Source: Tetracentron sinense
Taxonomy: Eukaryota > Streptophyta > Magnoliopsida > Trochodendrales > Trochodendraceae
Direction of reading: 5' to 3'
Assembly (NCBI GenBank): GCA_015143295.1
Contig: JABCRI010001389.1
Coordinates: 1-64,000, forward strand
Length of the DNA: 64,000 nt
The stretch's first letter is position 1. The number at the start of each line of letters is the position of its first letter. The notes under the pieces are model-generated. The model did not search any database and was not told the origin of the DNA. It saw only the letters and a program-made list of their open reading frames with translations. Shown in pieces: positions 21,046 through 33,420 of this stretch. A program made the translations under genes and the position numbers.

Positions 21046-22089
21046 AGCGTAGGGGTAGAGCATATCCTAAGATATGTTTTGCTCCGACATCACAAGTACA
21101 CGAGCATATTCAGTTTCCAAGAAAGCACGCATGATTAGACACACTCGACAAGGTCAAGCGAGATGATTTCAAGAGTTTTTCCGACTTAGATATGATTACA
21201 GCATGAACTATAAACTGATTGTTTTTCCCTGTTAATTTTATGAACTGTTTCCTGCTTTATTCTAATTCTATATTGCTATGTTGCTATGACTGTTGGTTAG
21301 TATTCGGTACCCACTGAGTATTCCATGCTCAGCTGTACTTCTTAAGTCGGCAGGTGATAGTGGAGCGGCTACTCCTCATGGTATCTGTACTCCGAGCCAT
21401 TGGGTAGAAGAGGAATGCGTTGTGAAACCTATGGAGGAACCTCCGGTAGAGGGTGTTACTATTAGGTGGTGATAAATTCTGAGTGAATAGCTGTGGGTGA
21501 GCATGAGTGATTATATCCATGTATTTTGGCGGGCATGTCCGCACTTTCTTTGTTTGATTTCTTTGTATTAAAACTTGGACCATGTGTATATACTTAGAGG
21601 TTTGTTAGACTTCCGCTGTGTCTTATAGTTATGCTTCCGCAGTTATCCTCTATTGTATATGATCTGTGGGTGTTTTGCAGGTTGACTTAAGGTTAGGTCA
21701 CGTCGCTAAAGTATTCTAACTCCTAGGGGTTATTTTGGGGCGTTACCAATACACACATTAGAAGAAACGGGATCAAAATCTGACCCACAGTTTGGAAATG
21801 GTGGTACGATGTAGGTTTAGGCTCTAGTATAATTGTGAAACATGGATTTCGACCGTCTCAACGCCCAAATCAGGCATACAGCCTCGGATTCGCTCGTAAA
21901 CAATCCCAACAGTTAGGATGTGATGAAATACACGCATTAGAAGAAATAGGATCGAAATCTGGCCACCGGTTTGGAAATGGTGGGACGATGTAGGTTTAGA
22001 CCGCAGTATAGTTGTGAAACATGGATTTCGGCCGTCTCGGTGCCCAAATCGGGCATACAGCCTCGGATTCGCTCGAAACCAATCCTGAC

Positions 22090-25000
22090 ATTTAGGATGT
22101 AATGAAATACATGCATTAGAAGAAACAAGATCGAAATCGGGCCCCCGATAGGGAAATGGTGGGACGATGTAGGTTTAGGCCGTAGTATAATTGTGAAACA
22201 TGGATTTCGACCGTCTCGGCGTCCAAATCCGGCAAACGGCCTCGGATTCGCTCGAAACCAACAACAAAACTTAGAATGCATTGAAATACCAGTGTTAGAA
22301 GTATTGGTATCAAAATCCGACCCCTGGTTTGGAAATGGTGGGACGATGTCGGTTTAGGCCGTAGTATAGTTGAGAAAACATGGATTTCGGCCCTCTCGGT
22401 GCCCAAATCGGACATACGGCCTCATGTTCCCTCGATACAAACTCCAACACTTAGGATGTATTGAAATACATGCATTAGAAGAAACTGGATCGAAATCTGG
22501 CTCCCGGTATGGAAATGGTGGGACGATGTATGTATAGGCCGTAGTATAGTTGTGAAACATGGATTTCGGCCGTCTCGGTGCCCAAATCGGGCATACGTAC
22601 ACGGATTCACTCGAAACCAATCCCAACACTTAGGATGTAATGACATACACACATTAGAAGAAACGGGATCAAAATCCGACCCCTGGTTTGGAAATGGTCG
22701 TACGATGTAGGTTTAGCCTGTAGTATAGTTGTAAAACATGGATTTCGGCCATTTCGGAGGCCAAATCGGGAAAACAGGCTCGCATTCGCTTGCAACCACC
22801 ATCAACACTTAGGATGCATTGAAATACACATGTTAGAAGAAACGGGATAAAAATCCGACCCACGGTTTGGAAATGGTGGGATGATATAGGTTTAGGCCGT
22901 AGTATAGTTGTGAAACATGAATTTCGGCCGTCTCGGTGCCCAAATCGGGCATACGGCATCGGATTCGCTCGAAACCAATCCCAACACTTAGGATGTAATG
23001 AAATACACGCATTAGTAGAAACAGGATCAAAATCCAGCCCCCGGTTTGGAAATGGTGGGAAGATGTATGTTTAGGCCGTAGTATAGTTGTGAAACATGGA
23101 TTTCGACTGTCTCGGGGCCCAAATCTGGCATACAGCCTCGGATTCGCTCGAAACCAACCCTAACACTTAGAATGCATTGAAATACATCTGTTAGAAGTAT
23201 TGGTATCAAAATCCAAACCCCGGTTTTTAAATGGTGGGACGATGTCGCTTTAGGCCGTAGTATAGTTGAGAAAACATGATTTCGACCGTCTCGGCGCCCA
23301 AATCAGGCATACGGCCTCATATTCCCTCGATACGAACTCCAACACTTGAGATGTATTGAAATACATGTGTTAGAAGAAATAGGATTGAAATTCAACCCCG
23401 ATTTTGAATTGGTAGGATGATGTACGTTTAGGCCGTAGTATAGTTGTGAAACATGGATTTCGGCCGTCTCGGTGCCCAAATCGGGCATGCAGCCTCGGAT
23501 TCGCTCGAAATCAATCCTAACACTTGGGATGTAATGAAATTCACGTATTATAAGAAACAGGATGAAAATCGATCCCCCGGTTTGGAAATGGTGGGACGAT
23601 GTATGTTTAGGTTGTAGTATAGTTGTAAAACATGGATTTCAGTCGTCTCGGTGCCCAAATCAGGCGGACGACATCGGATTCGCTCGAAGTCAATCCCAGA
23701 ACTTAGGATGTAATGAAATACATGCATTAGAAGAAATAGGATCGAAATCTGGCCCCCGGTTTGGAAATGGTGGGACGATGTAGGTTTAGGCCGTAGTATA
23801 GTTGTGAAACATGGATTCCGACCTTCTCGGCGCCCAAATCGGGCATACGGCATTAGATTCGTTCGAAACAAAGCCCGACACTTAGGATGTATTGAAATAC
23901 ACACATTAGAAGAAACGGGATCAAATTCTGACCCCCGGTTTGGAAATTGTGGTATGACGTAGGGCTATGCTGTGGTATAATTATGAAACATGGATTTCGA
24001 CCGTCTCGGTGGCCAAATCGGGCATACGGCCTCGGATTCGCTCGAAACCAATCCCAAAACTTAGGATGTAATGAAATACATGTATTAGAAGAAACTGGAT
24101 CGAAATACGGCCCCCGGTTTGGAAATGGTGGGACGATGTAGGTTTAGGCCGGAGTGTAGTTGTGAAACATGGATTTCGACCGTCTCAGCGCCTAAGTCGG
24201 GCATACGGCCTCGGATTCGCTCGAAACCAACCCCAACACTTAGAATGCATTGAAATACACGTGTTAGAAGTATTGGTTTCGAAATCCAACCCCTGGTTTG
24301 GAAATGGTGAGACGATGTCGATTTAGGCTGTAGTATAGTTGAGAAAACATGGATTTCGGCCGTCTCGGAGCCCAAATCAGGCATACGGCCACATATTCCC
24401 TTGAAATGAACTCCAATACTTTGGATGTATGAAAATACATTTGTTACAAGAAATATGATTGAAATCCGGCCCCCGGTTTCGAAACGGTGGGACGATGTAG
24501 GTGTAAGACGTAGTGTAGTTGTGAAACATTGATTTCGGCCGTCTCGGTGCCCAAATCGGGCATACGGCCTCGGATTCGCTCGAAACCAATTCCAACACTT
24601 AGGATGTAATGAAATACTCGCAGTAGAAGAAATGGGATCAAAATCCAACCCTCGGTTTGGAAATGGTTGGACGATGTTGGTTTAGGCTGTAGTATAGTTG
24701 TGAAACATGGATTTCAGCCATATCGGTAGACAAATCGGGCAAACGGCCTTGGATTCGTTCGCAACCACCATCAACACTTAGGATGTATTGAAATACATGT
24801 GTTAAAAGAAACGGGATGAAAATACGACCCCCGATTTGGAAATAGTGGGACGATGTGGGTTTAGGTCGTAGTATAGTTGTGAAACATGAATTTCGGCCGT
24901 CTCGGTGCCCAAATGGGGATACGGCCTCAGATTCACGCAAAACCAATCCTAACACTTAGGATGTAATGAAATACATGCATTAGAAGAAACAGGATCGAAA

Positions 25001-28000
25001 TCGGACCCCGATATGGAAATGGTGGGACGATGTAGGTTTAGGCCATAGTATAATTGTGAAACATGGATTTCGACCGTCTCGGGGCCCAAATCGGGCATAC
25101 GGCCTCGGATTCGCTCGAAACCAACAACAAAACTTAGAATGCATTGAAATACCAGTGTTAGAAGTATTGGTATCAAAATCCGACCCCTGGTTTGGAAATG
25201 GTGGGACGATGTCGGTTTAGGCCGTAGTATAGTTGAGAAAACATGGATTTCGGCCGTCTCGGTGCCCAAATCGGGCATACGGCCTCATGTTCCCTCGATA
25301 CAAACTCCAACACTTAGGATGTATTGAAATACATGCATTAGAAGAAACAGGATCGAAATCCGGCCCCTGGTATGGAAATGGTGGGACGATGTATGTATAG
25401 GCCGTAGTATAGTTGTGAAACATGGATTTCGACCGTCTCGGTGCCCAAATCGGGCATACGGACACGGATTCACTCGAAACCAATCCCAACACTTAGGATG
25501 TAATGACATACACGCATTAGAAGAAACGGGATCAAAATCCAACCCCCGGTTTGGAAATGGTCGTACAATGTAGGTTTAGCCTGTAGTATAGTTGTAAAAC
25601 ATGGATTTCAGCCATTTCGGAGGCCAAATCGGGAAAACGGCCTCGAATTTGCTCGCAACCACCATCAACACTTAGGATGTATTGAAATACACGTGTTAAA
25701 AGAAACGGGATAAAAATCCGACCCACGGTTTGGAAATGGTGGGACGATGTAGGTTTAGGCCGTAGTATAGTTGTGAAACATGAATTTCGGCCGTCTCGGT
25801 GCCCAAATCGGGCATACGGCCTCAGATTCGCTCGAAACCAATCCCAACACTTAGGATGTAATGAAATAAATGCATTAGTAGAAACAAGATCAAAATCTAG
25901 CGCCTGGTTTAGAAATGGTGGGAAGATGTATGTTTAGGCCGTAGTATAGTTGTGAAACATGGATTTCGACTGTCTCGGGGCCCAAATTGGGCATACAGCC
26001 TCGGATTCGCTCGAAACCAACCCTAACACTTAGAATGCATTGAAATACATGTGTTAGAAGTATTGGAATCGAAATCCAAACCCTGGTTTGGAAATGGTGG
26101 GACGATGTCAGTTTAGGCCGTAGTATAGTTGAGAAAACATGATTTCAGCCGTCTCAGCGCCCAAATCGGGTGTACGGCCTCATATTCCCTCGATATGAAC
26201 TCCAACACTTGGGATGTATTGAAATACATGTGTTAGAAGAAATGGGATTGAAATCCGACCCCGATTTTGAATTGGTAGGACGATGTACATTTAGGCCGTA
26301 GTATAGTTGTGAAACATGGATTTCGGCCGTTTCGGTGCCCAAATCGGGCATACAGCCTCGGATTTGCTCGAAATCAATCCCAACACTTGGGATGTAATGA
26401 AATACACGTATTATGAGAAATAGAATTAAAATCGATCCCCCGGTTTGGAAATGGTGGGACGATGTATGTTTAGGCTGTAGTATAGTTGTAAAACATGGAT
26501 TTCAGTCGTCTCGGTGCCCAAATCAGGCGGACGGCATCGGATTCGCTCGAAACCAATCCCAGAACTTAGGATGTAATGAAATACATGCATTAAAAGAAAT
26601 AGGATCGAAATCTGGCCCCCGGTTTGGAAATGGTGGGACGATGTAGGTTTAGGCCGTAGTATAGTTGTGAAACATGGATTCCGACCTTCTCGACGCCCAA
26701 ATCGGGCATACGGCATCGGATTCTTTCGAAACCAACCCCAACACTTAGGATTCTTTGAAATACACATTAGAAGAAATGGGATCAAATTCTAACCCCCGGT
26801 TTGGAAATTGTGGTACGACGTAAGGCTATACTGTGGTATAATTGTGAAACATGGATTTCGACAGTCTCGGCGCCCAAATCGGGCATACGGCCTCGGATTC
26901 GCTCGAAACCAATCCCAATACTTGGGATGTAATGAAATACACAAATTAGAAGAAACGGGATCAATATCCGGCCCTCGGTTTGGAAATGGTGGGACGATGT
27001 ATGATTAGGCCGTAGTATAGTAGTGAAACTTGGATTTCGACCTTCTCGGTGGCCAAATCGGGCATACGGCCTCGGATTCGCTTGAAACCAATCCCAAAAC
27101 TTAGGATGTAATGAAACCAATCACAAATTAGAAGAAACTGGATCGAAATCCGGCACCCGGTTTGGAAATGGTGGGACGATCTAGGTTTAGGCCGGAGTGT
27201 AGTTGTGAAACATGGATTTCGACCGTCTAAGCGCCCAAGTCGGGCATACGGCCTCGGATTCGCTCGAAACCAACCCCAACACTTAGAATGCATTGAAATA
27301 CACGTGTTAGAAGTATTGGTTTCGAAATCAGACCCCTGGTTCCGAAATGGTGAGACGATGTCGATTTAGGCCGTAGTATAGTTGAGAAAACATGGATTTC
27401 GGCCGTCTCGGAGCCAAAATCAGGCATACGGCCTCATATTCCCTCGAAATAACTCCAATACTTAGGATGTATGGAAATACATTTGTTACAAGAAGTATGA
27501 TTGAAATCCGGCCCCCGGTTTCGAAACGGTGGGACGATGTATGTGTAGGACGTAGTATAGTTGTGAAACATGGATTTCGGCCGTCTCGGTGCCCAAATCG
27601 GGCATACGGCCTCGGATCCGCTCGAAACCAATTCCAACACTTAGGATGTAATGAAATACTCGCAGTAGAAGAAACGGAATCAAAATCCAACCCTCGGTTT
27701 GGAAATGGTGGGACGATGTTAGTTTAGGCAGTAGTATAGTTGTGAAACATGGATTTCGGCCATCTCGGTAGCCAAATCGGGCAAACGACCTTGGATTCGT
27801 TCGCAACCACCATCAACACTTAGGATGTATTGAAATACACGTGTTAAAAGAAACGGGATGAAAATCCGACCCCCGGTTTGGAAATGGTGGGACGATGTGG
27901 GTTTAGGTCGTAGTACAGTTGTGAAACATGAATTCGGCCGTCTCGGTGCCCAAATGGGGATACGGCCTCGGATTCACGCGAAACCTATCCTAACACTTAG
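22090..28000 (+). repeat. Tandem duplication of a 16-monomer block (2863 bp, growing to 3042 bp)
   Basis: 22.09-24.95 kb aligns with 24.95-28.0 kb. Diagnostic variants repeat at offset 2863 from the left end to about 26.85 kb, and at offset 3042 beyond about 27.04 kb. The difference of 179 shows that one monomer was gained in the second copy. The two blocks abut directly. Confidence 0.85.
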
Positions 28001-31000
28001 GATGTAATTAAATACATGCATTAGAAGAAACAGGATGAAAATCCAGCCCCCGGTTTGGACATGGTGGGACGATGTATGTTTAGGCCGTAGTATAGGTCTG
28101 AAACATGGATTTTGACCTTCTCGGCTCCCAAATCCGGCATACGGCCTCGGGTTCGCTCGAAACGAATCCCAACACTTACGATGTAATGAAATACACCCAG
28201 TAGAAGAAATTGGATCAAAATCCGGCCCACGGTTTGGAAACGGTGGGACGATGTATGATTAGGCCGTACTATAGTAGTGAAACATAGATTTCGACCGTCT
28301 CGGTGCCCAAATCGAGTATACGGCATCGGATTCGCTCGAATCCAATCCCCGCACTTAGGATGTAATGAAATACACGCATTAGAAGAAACAGGATCAAAAT
28401 CCAACCCTCGGTTTGGAAACGGTGGGACGATGTACGATTAGGCCGTACCATAGTAGTGAAATATGGATTTTGACCGTCTCGGTGCCCAAATCGGGCATAC
28501 GGCATCGGATTCGCTCGAAACCAATCCCAACACTTAGGATGTAATGAAATACACGCATTAGAAGAAACGGGATCAAAATCCGGCCCTCGATTTTGAAACG
28601 GTGGGACGATGTATGAGTAGGTTGTAGTATAGTAGTGAAACATGGATTTCGACCATCTCGGTGCCCAAATCGGGCTTACGGCATCGGATTCGCTCGAAAT
28701 CAATCCCAACACTTAGAATGTAATGAAATACTCGCATTAGAAGAGACAGGATGAAAATCCAACCCCCGGTTTGGAAATGGTGGGACGATATATGGTTAGG
28801 TTGTAGTAAAGTTGTGAAACATGGATTCCGGCCATCTCGGTGGCCAAATCGGGCATACGGCCTCAGATTCGTTCGAAACCAATCCCAACACTTAGAATGT
28901 GATGAAATACTCGCATTAGAAGAGACAGGATCAAAATCCATCCCCCATTTTGGAAATGGTGGTACGATGTATGTTTAGGCTGTAATATAGTTCTGAAACA
29001 TCAATTACGAACATCTCGCGGCCAAATCAGGCATACGGCCTCGGATTCGCCCGAAACCAATCCCAACACTTAGGATGTAATGAAATACATGCATTAGAAG
29101 AAACTGGATCAAAATCCAGCCTTCGGTTTGGAAATGGTGGAACGATGTATGTTTAGGCCGTAGTATATTTGTGAAACATGGATTACGGCCGTCTCGGTGC
29201 CTAAATCGGGTATACGGCCTCGGATTCGTTCGAAACCAATCCCAACACTTTGGATGTAATGAAATACATGCATTAGAAGAAACAGGATCTAAATCTAGCC
29301 CATGGTTTGGAAATGGTGGGACGATGTAGGTTTAGGCCATAATATAGTTGTGAAACTTGGATTTTGACCTTCTCGGTGCCCAAATCGGGTATACGGCCTC
29401 AGATTCGTTCGAAACCATTCCCAACACTTAGGATGTAATGAAATACACACATTAAAAGAAACGGAAACAAAATCCAGCCCTCAGTTTGGAAACGGTGGTA
29501 CGATATATGATTAGGCCGTAGTATAGTAGTGAAATATGGATTTCGACCGTCTCGGTGCCCAAATCAGGCATACGGCTTCAGATTCGTTCGAAACCAATCC
29601 CAACACATAGGAAGTAATGAAATAAACGCATTAGAAGAAATAGGATCAAAATCCATCTCCCGGGTGGGAAATGGTGGTACGATGTAGGTTTAGGCCGTAG
29701 TATAGTTGTGAAACATGGAATTCGACCGTCTCGATGCCCAAATCGGGCATCCGGCCTCAGATTCGTTCGAAACCAATCCCAACACTTAGGATGTAATGAA
29801 ATACACGAATTAGATGAAATAGGATCAAAATCCAGCCCTCGGTTTGGAAATGGTGGGACGATGTATGTTTAGGTCGTAGTATAGTTGTGAAACATGGATT
29901 TCGATCGTCTCGGGGCCCAAATCGGGCATACGGCCTCGGATTCGCTCGAGACCAATCCCAACACTTAGGATGCAATGAAATACACACATTAGCTGAAAAG
30001 GGAACAAAATTCGGCCCTCGGTTTGGAAACGGTGGAACGATGTATGATTAGGCCGTAGTATAGTAGTGAAATATGGATTTCGACCGTCTCGGTGCCCAAA
30101 TCGAGCATACGGCATCGGATTCGTTCGAAACCAATCTCAACACTTAGGATGTAATGAAATACTTGCATTAGAAGAAATAGGATCAAAATCCATCTCCCGG
30201 TTTGGAAATGGTGGTACGATGTAGGTTTAGACCATAGTATAGTTGTGAAATATGGAATTCGACCTTCTCGGTGCCCAAATCGGGCATCCGGCCTCTGATT
30301 CGCTCGAAGCCAATGCCAACAATTACGATGTAATGAAATACACGCATTAGAAGAGTTAGGATCAAAATCGATCTCCGGTTTGGAAATGGTGGTACGATAT
30401 AGGTTTAGGCCGTAGTATAGTTGTGAAACATGGAATTCGACCGTCTCGGTGCCCAAATCGGGCATCCGGCCTCAGATTCGCTTGAAACCAATCCCAACAC
30501 TTAGGATGTAATGAAATACACGGATTTGAAGAAATAGGATCAAAATCCAGACCCCGGTTTGGAAATGGTGGACGATGTATGTTTAGGCCGTAGTATAGTT
30601 GTGAAACATGGATTTCGACCGTCTAGGGGCCCAAATCGGGCATACGGCCTCGGATTCGCTCGAAACCAATCCCAACACTTTGGATATAATGAAATACTAA
30701 CATTAGACAAAACGGGAACAAAATCCGGCCCACAGTTTGGAAATGGTGGGACGATATATGATTAGGCCGTAGTATAGTATTGAAATATTGATTTCGACCG
30801 TCTCGGTACCCAAATCGGGCATACGGCATCAGATTCGTTCGAAACCAATACCAACACTTAGGATGTAATGAAATACACGCATTAGAAGAAATAGGATCAA
30901 AATCTATCTCCCGGTTTGGAAATGGTGGTACGATGTAGGTTTAGACCGTAGTATAGTAGTGAAACATTGAATTCGACCGTCTCGGTGCCCAAATCGGGCA

Positions 31001-31799
31001 TCCGGCCTCAGATTCGCTCGAAACCACTCCCAACACTTAGGATGTAATGAAATAAACGCATTAGAAGAAATAGAATCAAAATCCATCTCCCGGTTTGGAA
31101 ATGGTGGTACGATGTAGGTTTAGGCCGTAGTATAGTAGTGAAACATGGAATTCGACCGTCTCGGTGCCCAAATCGGGCATCCGGCCTCGGATTTGCTCGA
31201 AACCAATCCCAAAACTTAGGATGTAATGAAATATACGCATTAGAAGAAATAGGATCAAAATCCAGCACCCGGTTTGGAAATGGTGGGACGATGTATGTTT
31301 AGGCCGTAGTATAGTTGTGAAACATGGATTTCGACCGTCTCGGGGCCCAAATCGGGCATACGGCCTCGGATTCGCTCGAAACCAATTCCAACACTTAGGA
31401 TGCGATGAAATACACACATTAGCTGAAACGGGAACAAAATTTGGCCCTCGGTCTGGAAACGGTGGAATGATGTATGATTAGGCCGTAGTATAGTAGTGAA
31501 ATATGGATTTCGACCGTCTTGGTGCCCAAATCGGGCATACGGCATCGGATTCGTTTGAAACCAATCACAACACTTAGGATGTAATGAAATACACGCATTA
31601 GAAGGAATAGGATCAAAATCCATCTCCCGATTTGGAAATGGTGGTACGATGTAGGTTTAGACCATAGTATAGTTGTGAAACATGGAATTCGACCGTCTCG
31701 GTGCCAAAATCGGGCATCCGGCCTCAGATTCGCTCGAAGCCAATGCCAACGCTTAGGATGTCATGAAATACACGCATTAGAAGAGATAGGATCAAAATC

Positions 31800-33420
31800 G
31801 ATCTCCGGTTTGGAAATGGTGGTACGATATAGGTTTAGGCCATAGTATAGTTGTGAAACAAGGAATTCGACCGTCTCGGTGCCCAAATCGGGCATCCGGC
31901 CTCAGATTCGCTTGAAACCAATGCCAACACTTAGGATGTAATGAAAAACACGGATTTGAAGAAATAGGATCAAAATTCAGCCCCGGTTTGGAAATGGTGG
32001 GACGATGTAGGTTTAGGCCGTAGTATAGTTGTGAAACATGGATTTCGACCGTCTCGGTGCCCAAATCGGGCATACGGCCTCGGATTCGCTCGAAACCAAT
32101 CCGAACACTTAGGATGTAATGAAATACAAACATTAGACGAAACAGGGACAAAATCCGGCGCTCGGTTTGGAAACAGTGGGACGATATATGATTAGGCCGT
32201 AGTATAGTATTGAAATATTGATTTCGACTGTCTCGGTGCCCAAATCGGGCATACGGCATGAGATTCGTTCGAAACCAATACCAACACTTAGGATGTAATG
32301 AAATACACGCATTAGAAGGAATAGGATCAAAATCCATCTCCCAGTTTTGAAATGGTGGTACGATGTAGGTTTAGACCATAGTATAGTTGTGAAACATGGA
32401 ATTCAACCGTCTCGGTGCCCAAATCGGGGATCCGGCCTCAGATTCGCTTGAAACCAATCCCAACACTTAGGATGTAATGAAAAACACGGATTTGAAGAAA
32501 TAGGATCAAAATTCAGCCCCGGTTTGGAAATGGTGGGACGATGTAGGTTTAGGCCGTAGTATAGTTGTGAAACATGGATTTCGACCGTCTCGGTGCCCAA
32601 ATCGGGCATACGGCCTCGGATTCGCTCGAAACTAATCCGAACACTTAGGATGTAATGAAATACAAACATTAGATGAAACAGGAACAAAATCCGGCGCTCG
32701 GTTTGGAAACAGTGGGACGATATATGATTAGGCCGTAGTATAGTATTGAAATATTGATTTCGACTGTCTCGGTGCCCAAATCGGGCATACGGCATGAGAT
32801 TCGTTCGAAACCAATACCAACACTTAGGATGTAATGAAATACACGCATTAGAAGGAATAGGATCAAAATCCATCTCCCAGTTTGGAAATGGTGGTACGAT
32901 GTAGGTTTAGACCATAGTATAGTTGTGAAACATGGAATTCAACCGTCTCGGTGCCCAAATCGGGGATCCGGCCTCAGATTCGCTTGAAACCAATCCCAAC
33001 ACTTAGGATGTAATGAAATACACGGATTTGAAGAAATAGGATCAAAATCCAGCCCCGGTTTGGAAATGGTGGGACGATGTAGGTTTAGGCCGTAGTATAG
33101 TGGTGAAACATGGATTTCGACCGTCTCGGTGCCCAAATCGGGCATACGGCCTCGGATTCGCTCGAAACCAATCCGACCACTTAGGATGTAATGAAATACA
33201 CACATTAGACGAAACGGGAACAAAATCCGGAGCTCGGTTTGGAAACGGTGGGACGATATATGATTAGGCCGTAGTATAGTATTGAAATATTGATTTCGAC
33301 CGTCTCGGTGCCCAAATCGGGCATACGGCATGAGATTCGTTCGAAACCAATACCAACCCTTAGGATGTAATGAAATACACGCATTAGAAGAAATAAGATC
33401 AAAATCCATCTCCCGGTTTG
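31800..33420 (+). repeat. Three copies of a 536-bp, 3-monomer higher-order repeat
   Basis: Segments at about 31.80-32.34, 32.34-32.87 and 32.87-33.41 kb share diagnostic variants (GAAAAACACGGATTTGAAG in the first two, GATATATGATTAGG, GGCATGAGATTCGTTCG) at a constant offset of 536 bp. Equivalent monomers in different copies are much more alike than neighbouring monomers. This is the best homogenised segment I see. Confidence 0.88.

Larger units (their letters stand above)
18945..21747 (+). mobile_element. Plus-strand LTR, diverged relative of the chromovirus LTR
   Basis: About 2803 bp inserted in satellite with perfect AATAC duplications at 18940-18944 and 21748-21752. Much of it is recognisably the reverse complement of the chromovirus LTR: CGATCG cluster, leader-like segment about 19910-20150, and a U5-like end with AACTCCTAGG. 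The termini have decayed (TATAGCGCCCC at the left, GGGGCGTTACC at the right), and the first 600 bp are longer than in the minus-strand LTRs. No internal domain is present, so it is a solo LTR of the same or a sister family. ORFs inside it (for example 19369-19749) lack homology and are not called. Confidence 0.82.

Noticed and set aside
20767..21063. Repetitive 98-residue minus-strand ORF and a 114-residue plus-strand ORF
   Set aside because: Both are products of the 57-bp minisatellite, whose unit length is a multiple of three.
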